A program made the position numbers and the translations under genes. From the NCBI GenBank assembly GCA_963771655.1, contig CAVYUG010000018.1, forward strand, positions 1 through 64,000: a DNA stretch of 64,000 bases, read 5' to 3'. The notes under the pieces are model-generated. The model saw nothing but the letters and a program-made list of their open reading frames with translations. It had not been told where the DNA came from and did no database searches. Shown here in pieces: positions 48,149 through 56,814 of the stretch. Source of the DNA: JAWVFM01 sp963771655 (GTDB lineage: Bacteria; Actinomycetota; Thermoleophilia; Solirubrobacterales; 70-9). The stretch's first letter is position 1, and each line of letters starts with the position of its first letter.

Positions 48149-48597
48149 CCGAGATCCGTGCCGACACCGAGATCGACGCTCCGCGAGAGGAGGTATTCGA
48201 CCTCCTGCTGGACCCGGGCCGGCTCGAGGAGTGGGTGACGGCCAGCCGGGGCGTCTCCGACGTCTCGGACGACAAGCTGGCCGTTGGCTCCTCGTTCCGC
48301 CAGACGCTGAAGGTCGGCGGTGCGTCGTTCCACGTGCGCTGGCGCGTCGTCGAGCTCGAGCGACCGTCCCTCGCTGTCTGGGAGGGGAGGGGGCCGGGAG
48401 GCGCGAAGGCCGGGGTCCGTTACGAGCTGTCCGAGAACGGCGCCGGCACCCTCTTTCGCTACTGCAACCACTACGACCTGCCGGGCGGCGTGCTCGGCGC
48501 CGCCGCGGGCGGCCTCGGTTCGGGGGCGGCAACCCGCGTCATGCGCCGCTCGCTGCGCAATCTCAAACGGCTCGTCGAGTCGAACGGCGAGGTATAG
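48145..48597 (+). CDS. SRPBCC (START-like) family protein
   Basis: The 150-residue protein has the SRPBCC layout: TEIRADTEIDAPREEVFDLLLDPGRLEEWVTASRGV, a beta sheet, SVRYELSENGAGTLFRYCNHYDLPGGVL and the C-terminal long helix RVMRRSLRNLKRLVE. The deep pocket binds hydrophobic ligands. ATG 48145 overlaps the NmrA stop. It probably delivers or binds the lipid-like substrate of the downstream oxidase fusion; this is inferred from operon position. Confidence 0.88.
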   Translation: MTEIRADTEIDAPREEVFDLLLDPGRLEEWVTASRGVSDVSDDKLAVGSSFRQTLKVGGASFHVRWRVVELERPSLAVWEGRGPGGAKAGVRYELSENGAGTLFRYCNHYDLPGGVLGAAAGGLGSGAATRVMRRSLRNLKRLVESNGEV

Positions 48598-48607
48598 ACT
48601 CGCCTCG

Positions 48608-51600
48608 ATGACCGAGCCGGTCGGATCGCAGGACGCGACCGAGGCTCCCGCAACCGCCGGGAACGGCGCCGCGGGGAACGGCGCGCCGAGCCCCATCGCC
48701 GTCGCCAACCCGGCCACCGGCGAGACGATCGCGACCGTGCCGGAGCTTGGCGCCGATGACGTCGCCGCTCTCGTGGCCACCGCTCGCGCTGCCCAGCCCG
48801 CCTGGGCGGAGGCCGGGTTCGACGGCCGCGCCGAGGTGCTTCTGTCCGCGCGCAGGTGGCTCGTCGCGAACGGCGAGCGTGTGGTCGAGACGATCTGCGC
48901 GGAGACCGGCCGGCCGGCCGATGAAACGCAGTTCGCGGAGCTCTCCTACGGTCTCGCCGCGCTCGAGTTCTGGCCGAAGATGGCCCCCGCCTACCTGGCC
49001 GACGAGGAGGTCGCGAGCGCGTCTCCGTTCGTCCGCGGCCGGCAGCTCAAGGTGCGCTACGCGCCGCTCGGGGTGATCGGCGTCATCGGGCCCTGGAACT
49101 ACCCGTTCAACAACTCGTTCGGCGACTGCATCCCCGCGCTCGCGGCGGGCAACGCCGTCGTCCTGAAGCCGTCCGACGTGACGCCGCTGACCTCGCTCTT
49201 GATGGCCGAGATGCTCGCCGAGTGCGGCCTCCCCGATGGCGTCTTCGCCGTCGCGACGGGTCGCGGCGAGACCGGTGCGGCCCTGGTCGATGCGGTCGAC
49301 ATGGTCATGTTCACCGGCTCGGTCGCGACCGGCAAGAAGGTGATGGCCAGGGCCGCCGAGACCCTCACGCCCGTGAGCCTCGAGCTCGGGGGCAAGGACC
49401 CGATGATCGTCCTCGCCGACGCGGACCTCGAGCGGGCGGCCAACGCGGCGGTCGCGTACGGGATGTCCAACTCCGGGCAGGTGTGCATCTCGGTCGAGCG
49501 GATCTACGTCGAGGAGCCCGTGCACGACGAGTTCGTCTCGCGGGTCCGCGAGAAGGTCGAGGGGCTCCGCCAGGGCCCGCCCGGCGCGCCCGGGACGGTC
49601 GACGTCGGAGCGATCATCTTCCCGCCCCAGATCGACCTGATCGACGCGCACGTACGCGATGCGGTCGACAAGGGCGCGGACGTGCTGGTGGGCGGCAGGC
49701 GAGGGGAGGGCCCGGGGCGCTTCTACGAGCCGACGGTGCTCACGGGCGTGGACCACTCCATGCGCTGCATGACCGAGGAGACGTTCGGGCCGACGCTGCC
49801 GGTGATGAAGGTCGGCGACGCCGAGGAGGCGGTGCGGCTCGCCAACGACGGTCCCTACGGCCTGGCGGCGTCGGTGTGGACCCGCGACACGGAGCGGGGC
49901 GAGTCGCTCGCGCGCCGCGTCGAGGCCGGTGTGTGCTGCGTGAACGACGCCCAGCTCAACTACGCCGCGCTCGAGCTCCCGATGGGCGGGTGGAAGGCCT
50001 CCGGGCTGGGGTCGCGCCACGGGCCCGACGGCATCCGCAAGTACGCGAAGCGCCAGTCGCTGCTGATAACCCCGGGGTACGCGCCGTCGCGCGAGGTTCA
50101 CTACTTCCCCTATTCGGCCGAGGTCTCGACGATGCTCGGCGAGGCGATGAGCGCGCTCGCGACGAGCGATCTCTTCGACGACGCCCAGCGGCGCACCCTG
50201 CTCGCGTTCTGCGACACGATCGTCCCCTCGCTCGAGCCTCCCGCGGACTCGAACGGCGCCGGCGACCCAACCGGCTTCTGGTCCCGCGCCGCATCCCACA
50301 TCGGGGTTCCCGAGGCGGTCGAGATCGCGATCCTGCAGTCCGGCGCGCCCGCCGAGCAGGTCGACGGCCTTCGCTCGCTGCTCGACTCGCTCGCGGAGAG
50401 CGGCATGGCGCCCGACGCGCCTCAGGACCAGCGCGAGGCGCTGGTCAACGCGGTCACCGACTCGGGGCCCGATGCGCTTGCGGGCATCACCGCCCTGCGG
50501 GGGCTGGTGCTGTCGATCTTCTACGCGCTGCCCGACGCCGCCACCGGGCGCAACCCGAACTGGGACGCGCTCGGCTACCCGGGCCCGCAGCGCATCCCGC
50601 CCGATGAGCCGAAGACGCTCGATGTCCGCCGCCCGGCCGCCGGCGAGGACGTGATGACGATCGAGGCCGACGTCTGCGTCGTGGGGTCCGGTGCAGGGGG
50701 CGGCGTGGTCGCCGGCACGCTCGCGGGGCGCGGCAAGCAGGTCTGCGTCGTCGAGGCCGGCGGGTACTTCAACGAGGCCGATTTCAACCAGCTCGAGACG
50801 TGGGGTTACCAGAACCTCTACCTGCGGGGCGGGCCATTCCCGACGGCGGACGGCCAGGTTTCGATCCAGGCGGGCTCGGGGCTTGGAGGCGGGACGCTCA
50901 TCAACTGGCAGAACTGCCTGCGAACGACGCCGTGGGTGCGCGAGCAGTGGGCGAGCGAGTTCGGCTTGGACGGCGTCGACGGCGACCAGTACGAACGCTA
51001 CCTCGACGAGCTCTGGGAGCGCCTCAGCGTCAACGACTCCTGCTCGGAGCTGAACGGCCCCCACCAGCGGATGAAGGAGGGCTGCGAGGCCCTCGGCTGG
51101 CATTTCGGCCTCATCACCCGCAACGCCGACCCCGCGAGGCACGATGCTGACCTCGCCGGCTTCGTCGGCTTCGGCGACGTGACCGGCGCCAAGCAGTCGA
51201 CGATGAAGACCTACCTCGCCGACGCCAGCGAGCGCGGCGCCGACCTCGTCGTCAACTGCCGGGTCGAGCGGATCCTCGTGGAGAACGGGAAGGCGGCGGG
51301 GATCGAGGGCGCCTACGCCGGCCCCGACGGGACCGTGTCCCGAGTCGTCGTCCGCGCGCCGCAGGTGGTCGTGGCGTGCGGCTCGATCGAGTCGCCGGCG
51401 CTGCTGCGCCGCTCGGGGATCGGCGGGCCCGCCGTCGGCGACTACCTGAGGCTGCACCCGGCGAGCGCGATCTTCGCCATCTATGACGAGCCGCAGGACT
51501 CATGGTGGGGGCCGCCTCAGTCGGCGCTCTCGCACGAGTTCGCCCAGGGCGACGACGGCCACGGGTTCCTGATCGAGGGCGGCCACCACTCCCTCGGCAT

Positions 51601-52147
51601 CAGCGGCGCGGCGACGCCATGGCACTCGGGGCGCCAGCACAAGGAGGACATGTCGCGGTTCCGCAACACCTCGGGACTGATCTGGCTGATCCGCGACCGC
51701 GCGCATGGCCGCGTGGACGTCGACGCGGCCGGAAACGCCGTGCCGACCTACCGGCTCTCCGACGAGGCTGACATCGCCACGTTCCGCGCCGGGGCGGAGG
51801 CGTGCGCGAAGCTCCACGAGGCCGCGGGCGCCGCGCGCATCGGCGGCCTCGCTCGCTCGCGACCGATCTGGAACCGCGGTGAGGACTTCGACGCCTTCCT
51901 CGCGACGCTCCGGGACTGCCCGCTCGATCCCTACGAATACGGCGTGTTCTCGGCGCACCAGATGGGGACGTGCAGGATGGGCTCGGATCCGGCGACGTCG
52001 GTCGCCAACCCGGAGGGCCAGCTGCACGACACGCCCGGCGTGTGGATCGGCGACGCGAGCGCCTTCCCGACCGCATCGGGGACCAACCCGATGATCACGA
52101 TCATGGCCTTGGCCCGTCGCACGGCCGAGGCGATCGCCTCGAGCTGA
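48608..52147 (+). CDS. Aldehyde dehydrogenase-GMC alcohol oxidase fusion
   Basis: The 1179-residue protein joins three parts. Residues 1-480 are an aldehyde dehydrogenase (PWNYPF, catalytic Glu259 in LELGG, nucleophile Cys293 in SGQVCIS, TFGPTLPV). Residues 500-660 resemble the N-terminal helical region of long-chain alcohol oxidases (RTLLAFCDTIVPSLEPP). Residues 685-1179 are a GMC oxidase (FAD loop GSGAGG at 693-698, catalytic His1117 in SAHQMGTCRMG and Asn1160). It should oxidise a primary alcohol to an aldehyde, then to the acid, perhaps with channelling. ATG 48608 is 7 nt after TAGACT and 10 nt after the SRPBCC stop. Confidence 0.93.
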   Translation: MTEPVGSQDATEAPATAGNGAAGNGAPSPIAVANPATGETIATVPELGADDVAALVATARAAQPAWAEAGFDGRAEVLLSARRWLVANGERVVETICAETGRPADETQFAELSYGLAALEFWPKMAPAYLADEEVASASPFVRGRQLKVRYAPLGVIGVIGPWNYPFNNSFGDCIPALAAGNAVVLKPSDVTPLTSLLMAEMLAECGLPDGVFAVATGRGETGAALVDAVDMVMFTGSVATGKKVMARAAETLTPVSLELGGKDPMIVLADADLERAANAAVAYGMSNSGQVCISVERIYVEEPVHDEFVSRVREKVEGLRQGPPGAPGTVDVGAIIFPPQIDLIDAHVRDAVDKGADVLVGGRRGEGPGRFYEPTVLTGVDHSMRCMTEETFGPTLPVMKVGDAEEAVRLANDGPYGLAASVWTRDTERGESLARRVEAGVCCVNDAQLNYAALELPMGGWKASGLGSRHGPDGIRKYAKRQSLLITPGYAPSREVHYFPYSAEVSTMLGEAMSALATSDLFDDAQRRTLLAFCDTIVPSLEPPADSNGAGDPTGFWSRAASHIGVPEAVEIAILQSGAPAEQVDGLRSLLDSLAESGMAPDAPQDQREALVNAVTDSGPDALAGITALRGLVLSIFYALPDAATGRNPNWDALGYPGPQRIPPDEPKTLDVRRPAAGEDVMTIEADVCVVGSGAGGGVVAGTLAGRGKQVCVVEAGGYFNEADFNQLETWGYQNLYLRGGPFPTADGQVSIQAGSGLGGGTLINWQNCLRTTPWVREQWASEFGLDGVDGDQYERYLDELWERLSVNDSCSELNGPHQRMKEGCEALGWHFGLITRNADPARHDADLAGFVGFGDVTGAKQSTMKTYLADASERGADLVVNCRVERILVENGKAAGIEGAYAGPDGTVSRVVVRAPQVVVACGSIESPALLRRSGIGGPAVGDYLRLHPASAIFAIYDEPQDSWWGPPQSALSHEFAQGDDGHGFLIEGGHHSLGISGAATPWHSGRQHKEDMSRFRNTSGLIWLIRDRAHGRVDVDAAGNAVPTYRLSDEADIATFRAGAEACAKLHEAAGAARIGGLARSRPIWNRGEDFDAFLATLRDCPLDPYEYGVFSAHQMGTCRMGSDPATSVANPEGQLHDTPGVWIGDASAFPTASGTNPMITIMALARRTAEAIASS

Positions 52148-52151
52148 CGCC

Positions 52152-53063
52152 GTGGAGAGCGGGGTGGCAGCGGAGGCGCGCGAGCGCACGGTCGCGGTTG
52201 GCGACATCGAGCTGTGCTTCGACGAGCTGGGAGACCCCGCGGGCGAGCCGATGCTCCTCGTGATGGGCCTCGGCGCGCAGATGATCCTTTGGGACCAGGC
52301 GTTCTGCGATCTGCTCGGCGAACGCGGCTACCGGGTCATCCGCTTCGACAACCGCGACGTCGGCCGCTCGACCCATGTCCGGGCGCCCGTGCCGAGCCGC
52401 ACCGCGATGCTCTTCGGAGCTGGAAGGCCCGCCTACACCCTCGGCGACATGGCCGCCGACGCGGTGGGTCTCCTCGACGCCCTCGAGATCGATTCGGCGC
52501 ACGTCGTCGGGGCGTCGATGGGAGGGATGATCTCCCAGGTCGTCGGCTACGACCACCCCGAACGCGTCCGCTCGCTCGGCCTCATCATGACCCACTCCGG
52601 GCACCGGGTGAAGGCGACTCCGACCTGGCGGGCCTTCGGGGCGCTGCTCGCCCGCCCGGCGAGCGACCGGGAGGGCATGATCGAGACGATGCAGCGCGTC
52701 TTCAAGGTCATCGGCTCTCCCGACTACCCCATGGACCCCGAGCGCTTCCGCGCTCTGGCCGAAGCCAGCTGGGAGCGCGGGTACGACGCGGCCGGGACGG
52801 CGCGTCAGTTCCACGCCATCACGGCCGGCGGCAATCGCACCCGGCGTCTTGCCGGCATCTCCGCTCCAACGGTCGTCATCCACGGGAGCCGCGACCCGCT
52901 CGTGCGGCCGTCGAACGGCAAGCTCATCGCCCGCTCGATCCCCGGGGCCGAGCTCGTCCTGCTCAACGGGATGGGCCACGACCTCCCCGAGCCGCTGTGG
53001 CCGCGGATCGTCGATGCCATCGACCGCAACGCCAAGCGCGCGCCGGTCGCAGCGTCGGCCTGA
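52152..53063 (+). CDS. Alpha/beta hydrolase
   Basis: The 303-residue protein has the AB-hydrolase core LLVMGLGAQMILWDQAFCDLLGERGYRVIRFDNRDVGRS, VVGASMGGMISQVVGYDHPERVRSLGLI (nucleophile Ser in GASMGG), VVIHGSRDPLVRPSNGK (Asp) and LLNGMGHDLPEPL (His). It resembles methylesterases such as RdmC. The GTG at 52152 is 4 nt after the stop of the fusion gene, so they are one operon. It may hydrolyse an ester related to the oxidase substrate. Confidence 0.9.
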   Translation: MESGVAAEARERTVAVGDIELCFDELGDPAGEPMLLVMGLGAQMILWDQAFCDLLGERGYRVIRFDNRDVGRSTHVRAPVPSRTAMLFGAGRPAYTLGDMAADAVGLLDALEIDSAHVVGASMGGMISQVVGYDHPERVRSLGLIMTHSGHRVKATPTWRAFGALLARPASDREGMIETMQRVFKVIGSPDYPMDPERFRALAEASWERGYDAAGTARQFHAITAGGNRTRRLAGISAPTVVIHGSRDPLVRPSNGKLIARSIPGAELVLLNGMGHDLPEPLWPRIVDAIDRNAKRAPVAASA

Positions 53064-53078
53064 ATAGTCTCCGCCACC

Positions 53079-53956
53079 GTGACCGACGCCTTCCGCACTC
53101 CGGACGAGCGCTTCGACGATCTCCCGGGCTTCGACTACGAGCCCAGCTACCGCGAGGTCGACGGCCTGCGGCTGGCCCACATCGACGAGGGCGACGGCGA
53201 CCCGATCGTGCTCTTCCACGGTGAGCCCACCTGGTCGTACCTTTACCGCAAGGTCATCCCGCCGCTCCTCGAGGCGGGCCACCGCTGCATCGCGCCCGAC
53301 TACGCCGGATTCGGCCGATCCGACAAGCCGACCGACCTCGGCTGGTACTCCTACGACCGCCACACCGAGCTCACATCGACGCTCCTCGACGACCTCGACC
53401 TCCGCGACGCGACGGCGGTCGTCCACGACTGGGGCGGGCCGCATCGGCCTCCGGCTCGCGGTCGAGCACCCCGATCGCATCGCCCGCATCGTCATCCTCG
53501 ACACGGGCTCTTCACCGGTGAGCAGCCGATGACCGACGCGTGGAGACAGTTCCGCGACTTCGTCGAGCGGACGGAGGACCTGCCGGTCTCGATGCTGGTC
53601 CGCGGCGCCACGGCGCGCGGGATGAGCGACGAGGTCGCAGCCGCTTACGACGCGCCGTACCCGACCCCGGAGTCGAAGGCCGGCGCCGCGCGTTTCCGCT
53701 GATGCTCCCGACGAGCCGGGCGCGCCGGGCGGCGCCGAGGGCAAGCGGGTGCTCGAGGCGATGCGAGGTCGACGAGCGGCCGAAGCTCGCTGCTGTGGGC
53801 GGACTCCGACTTCATCATCCCGTTCGAGGTGGGCGAGCGATTCGCCCGGCCGTCAACGCCCCGCCGCCGGAGAAGATCGAGAACGCCTCGCACTTCCTCC
53901 AGGAGGACGCCGGGGAGGAGATCGGCGGGCGGATCGCCGAGTGGCTGGCGGGGTAG
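53079..53956 (+). pseudogene. Haloalkane-dehalogenase-like gene with several frameshifts
   Basis: The first part is clean: FHGEPTWSYLYRKVIPPLLEAGHRCIAPDYAGFGRSDKPTDLGWYSYDRH, then VVHDWGG with the nucleophile Asp. Near 53441 the frame shifts to IGLRLAVEHPDRIARIVILDTG, and back near 53507 to LFTGEQPMTDAW. After 53690 it changes frame at least four more times: AFPLMLPTS, PDEPGAPGGAEGKRVLEAMRG, VDERPKL, LLWADSDFIIPFEVGERFAR, then APPPEKIENASHFLQEDAGEEIGGRIAEWLAG. Codons between the indels are intact, which fits assembly error better than old decay. The product would be an alpha/beta hydrolase that removes halide from alkyl halides. Confidence 0.85.
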
Positions 53957-54972
53957 ACGACGCGGCGGCCGGCCTCACGGTCGCCGTCACCGGGCCGACC
54001 GGCGACATCGGCAAGTCGGTCGTCCGCGCGCTGGAGCGCGCCCCTGGCGTGGGGCGGATCGTCGGGATGGCGAGGCGCCCGTTCGACCCTGCCGACCACG
54101 GGTGGGAGCGCGCGGAGTATCGGCAGGGGGACATCCTCGACCGCGCCTCGGTCGAGGGGCTCGTGGAGGGGGCCGACGTGGTCGTCCACCTCGCGTTCAT
54201 CATCTTCGGAAGCCACGACGAGACCCATCGGGTGAACCTCGAGGGAACTCGCAACGTGTTCGAGGCGACCGCAGCCGGGGGCGCGAAACGGCTCGTCTAC
54301 ACGTCGTCGGTCGCCGCGTACGGATTCCCCGAGAGCGGCCACGTGCTCACCGAGGACGATGAGCCTCGCGGTACCGACCGCTTCTACTACTCGGCCCAGA
54401 AGGCGGAGCTCGAGGCGGTGCTCCGTGACGCGCTCGCGGGATCGAGCACCGAGGCGTACGTGTTCCGCCCCTGTGTCGTCGCCGGGGCCGACGCGCCGAC
54501 GATCATCACCAAGATCGTCGAGACGATCAAGCTCGGCGGCCGGCTCGGGCCGGTCGAGCGGCTTCTCGGCGCGATCCCCGGGCTGCGGCCCGTGCTTCCC
54601 GACACCGGCGTGCCGTTCCAGCTCGTCCACCACGACGACGTCGCCGAGGCCGTCGCGTCGGGGGTGCTGGGCAAGGGGTCACCCGGCCCCTACAACCTCG
54701 CGGCGCCGGGCGAGCTTACGAGCGGTGACCTCGCGCGCGCCCTCGGCTGGCGATCGGTGCCGGTGCCGCGCGCTGGAGTCGCGGCGACGGCCGAGGTCCT
54801 GAACCGCGTGCCGAAGCTCCCCGCCGAGGTCTCCTGGGTCAACGCGCTCCGGACGCCGGTGATCATGGACTGCTCGAAGGCGCGCGAGAAGCTCGGCTGG
54901 ATCCCCGAGCACGACGCGCTCGCGACGCTCAGCGAGACGGTCGAGGGCGCCCGCGAGGCGGCTTTGATCTAG
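53941..54972 (+). CDS. NAD-dependent epimerase/dehydratase family protein
   Basis: The 343-residue extended SDR has TVAVTGPTGDIGKSVVRAL (cofactor loop), DVVVHLAFIIFGSHDE, RLVYTSSVAAYG and RFYYSAQKAELE, where YxxxK reads YSAQK. PFQLVHHDDVAEAVASGVLG is also typical. It resembles NAD-dependent epimerases and reductases of the 3-beta-HSD type, acting on a sugar or steroid-like alcohol. GTG 53941 lies inside the 3' end of the dehalogenase pseudogene by 16 nt and could be translationally coupled. Confidence 0.88.
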   Translation: MAGGVDDAAAGLTVAVTGPTGDIGKSVVRALERAPGVGRIVGMARRPFDPADHGWERAEYRQGDILDRASVEGLVEGADVVVHLAFIIFGSHDETHRVNLEGTRNVFEATAAGGAKRLVYTSSVAAYGFPESGHVLTEDDEPRGTDRFYYSAQKAELEAVLRDALAGSSTEAYVFRPCVVAGADAPTIITKIVETIKLGGRLGPVERLLGAIPGLRPVLPDTGVPFQLVHHDDVAEAVASGVLGKGSPGPYNLAAPGELTSGDLARALGWRSVPVPRAGVAATAEVLNRVPKLPAEVSWVNALRTPVIMDCSKAREKLGWIPEHDALATLSETVEGAREAALI

Positions 54973-54975
54973 CGC

Positions 54976-55824
54976 TCAGGCCGCCGGCTTGACCGCCGTC
55001 GCCGGCAGCACGTCATAAACCGTCTGCTTCGTGCTGTCCGCGGTCGCGCCGGTGATGATCGTGAAGTACGCAGCGTCCGTGGCGATGCCGTAGAACCCGA
55101 AGCCCTCCACAAGCCCGAGCTGATGCGGCTTCGCGTCCGGGGTCTCGCGCACTGCCGGCGCGAAGAGCTGTCCGTGGATCACGCCGTCGCACGCTCCGGC
55201 CACACCGCCCGGGCCCGCCGCCAGCCGTCCCCCGGGGTTGATCGTCTTCTTGAGAGCGGCGCAGTCGCCGTCGCGGGCGGCCTCGACGAACCGGCTTGCG
55301 GTCGCGGCCGCGCCGTTGTCCGGGCTCGGCTTGCCGCCGATCGGGGAGCCGTTGCTGAACTGGCCGTAGATGCCCGTATAGCGATATTGGCCGTCGCTGT
55401 CCAATGCCCAGACCGAGATGCCCGTCAGCGGGGGATTGCCCCCGGCGGGGCCCTCCATGAGGCCGCCGGTCCCGTACTCGGCGGCGTGGGTGAAGACGAC
55501 GGCCTCCGGCGGCGGCTGGGGGGCGAGGTTGCCCGGGCACTCGGAGCTGGTCGCCGGCGTGCCGGGATCCTGCTGGCGGATGGTCGAGAACATGAACGGC
55601 GCCTCGCGCATGCAGCTCTTGGCTGCGAGGGCGGCGTTCCAAGGCTTGATCTCGGCGGACAGCGGCTGCTCCGGCTTCGGCGACGCGGTCGTCGTCGATG
55701 CGCCAGCGGAGGCGGTGGACGACGAGCTGGAGCCGCTCCCGCCGCCGCAGGCCGCGAGCGCAAGGGCGCAGCCGACCGCCGGGGCGGCTAGGGCCAGGCG
55801 GGTCCGGACGAGACACACGATCAC
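54976..55824 (-). CDS. Exported lipoprotein of unknown function
   Basis: GTG at 55824 has GGAG 5 nt upstream and gives a lipoprotein signal (RTRLALAAPAVGCALALAAC, lipobox LAAC). A low-complexity linker (GGGSGSSSSSTASAGASTTTASP) and an exported domain with CMREAPFMFSTIRQQ, YRYTGIYGQFSNGSPIGGKPSPDNGAAATASRFVEAARDGDCAALKK and VIHGQLFAPAVRETP follow. The length is 282 residues. No family is recognised. The gene is divergent from the DUF5995 gene by 64 bp and convergent with the epimerase gene. Confidence 0.83.
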   Translation of the reverse strand: MIVCLVRTRLALAAPAVGCALALAACGGGSGSSSSSTASAGASTTTASPKPEQPLSAEIKPWNAALAAKSCMREAPFMFSTIRQQDPGTPATSSECPGNLAPQPPPEAVVFTHAAEYGTGGLMEGPAGGNPPLTGISVWALDSDGQYRYTGIYGQFSNGSPIGGKPSPDNGAAATASRFVEAARDGDCAALKKTINPGGRLAAGPGGVAGACDGVIHGQLFAPAVRETPDAKPHQLGLVEGFGFYGIATDAAYFTIITGATADSTKQTVYDVLPATAVKPAA

Positions 55825-55888
55825 CGGCGCTCCGACCCTAACCGACTGACGCCACGGCGTCCTTTCATCGCCTACCATCGCGGGCGGG

Positions 55889-56806
55889 ATGCGGGTGAGG
55901 GTCGCGATCGCCACGATCGGCGCGCTGGGCGCGGTCATCGCCGGCCTTGCCGGCGGCACGGCGTCGGCATCCAACGTCCCGAACCTCGACTGGACCTCGC
56001 TCCTGCCGGCCCTCCCGAGCCCGAAGTACCCGCAGCCTCACGGCGTCCCTCACTGCCGCAAGCCGTCGGCGCGCTGCCTCGACGTGGAGGTCGCCCGCCT
56101 CAAGCGGCTGCGGTCGCGGCTCGGCTGTGACCACCGCGCCGTCTTCGCGACCACCTACCTCGTGCTGACTCGCGCCCTGCGCCAGATGACCCGCGAGGAC
56201 CCGAAGCTCTTCCCGCATCCGAAGTACCTCTACGCGGAGGACGCGCTCTTCGCCGACGTCTACTTCCGGACCTTCCGAGGCTACAACCTCGGCGCCAAGG
56301 TCGCGCCCGCGTGGCACGTCGCCTTCCAGGCCGCGGCGAGCGGCAACGCCAATGGCGCCCAGGACATGCTCCTCGGCATCAACGCCCATGTGCAGAACGA
56401 CATGCCGTTCGTGGTGGCCGCCCTTGGCCTTCGGAACAAGAAGGGCGGGTCGCGCAAGAAGGAGCACGACGCCGTCAACAAGGTCCTGAACCGCGCCTAT
56501 CAGCCCGTGGTCGACGCGATCACCCACCGGTTCGACCCCCTCGTCGGGATCACGAACTCGTCCGCGACCCCGCTCGACGACTTCGCCGGCCTCGAGCTCG
56601 TGCGCGCCTGGCGCGAGGTCGTGTGGCGCAACGCGGAGCGCCTCGCCAACGCCAAGACGAAGGCGGAGCGGGAGCAGATCGCAGGCCAGATTCAGGCTTA
56701 CGCGGGAACGTGGGCCACGGCGATCGCGGACGCCAACCTGGATCTGCCGCCCGGCTACCGGGCGCAGCGCGACACGTACTGCCGCCAGCACCTGCGCACC
56801 GGCTGA
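55889..56806 (+). CDS. Exported DUF5995 protein
   Basis: The 305-residue protein has a signal peptide (RVAIATIGALGAVIAGLAGGTASA). A helical domain follows with CLDVEVARLKRLRSRLGCDHRAVFATTYLVLTRALRQMTREDPKLFPHPKYLYAEDALFADVYFRTFRGYN and WHVAFQAAASGNANGAQDMLLGINAHVQNDMPFVVAALGL, the DUF5995 core. The conserved His and Asp residues of that core could be metal ligands, but the activity is unknown. Possible -10 box TACCAT at 55873-55878. Its end lies 8 nt before the convergent MBL gene. Confidence 0.83.
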   Translation: MRVRVAIATIGALGAVIAGLAGGTASASNVPNLDWTSLLPALPSPKYPQPHGVPHCRKPSARCLDVEVARLKRLRSRLGCDHRAVFATTYLVLTRALRQMTREDPKLFPHPKYLYAEDALFADVYFRTFRGYNLGAKVAPAWHVAFQAAASGNANGAQDMLLGINAHVQNDMPFVVAALGLRNKKGGSRKKEHDAVNKVLNRAYQPVVDAITHRFDPLVGITNSSATPLDDFAGLELVRAWREVVWRNAERLANAKTKAEREQIAGQIQAYAGTWATAIADANLDLPPGYRAQRDTYCRQHLRTG

Positions 56807-56814
56807 CCTCGGGC

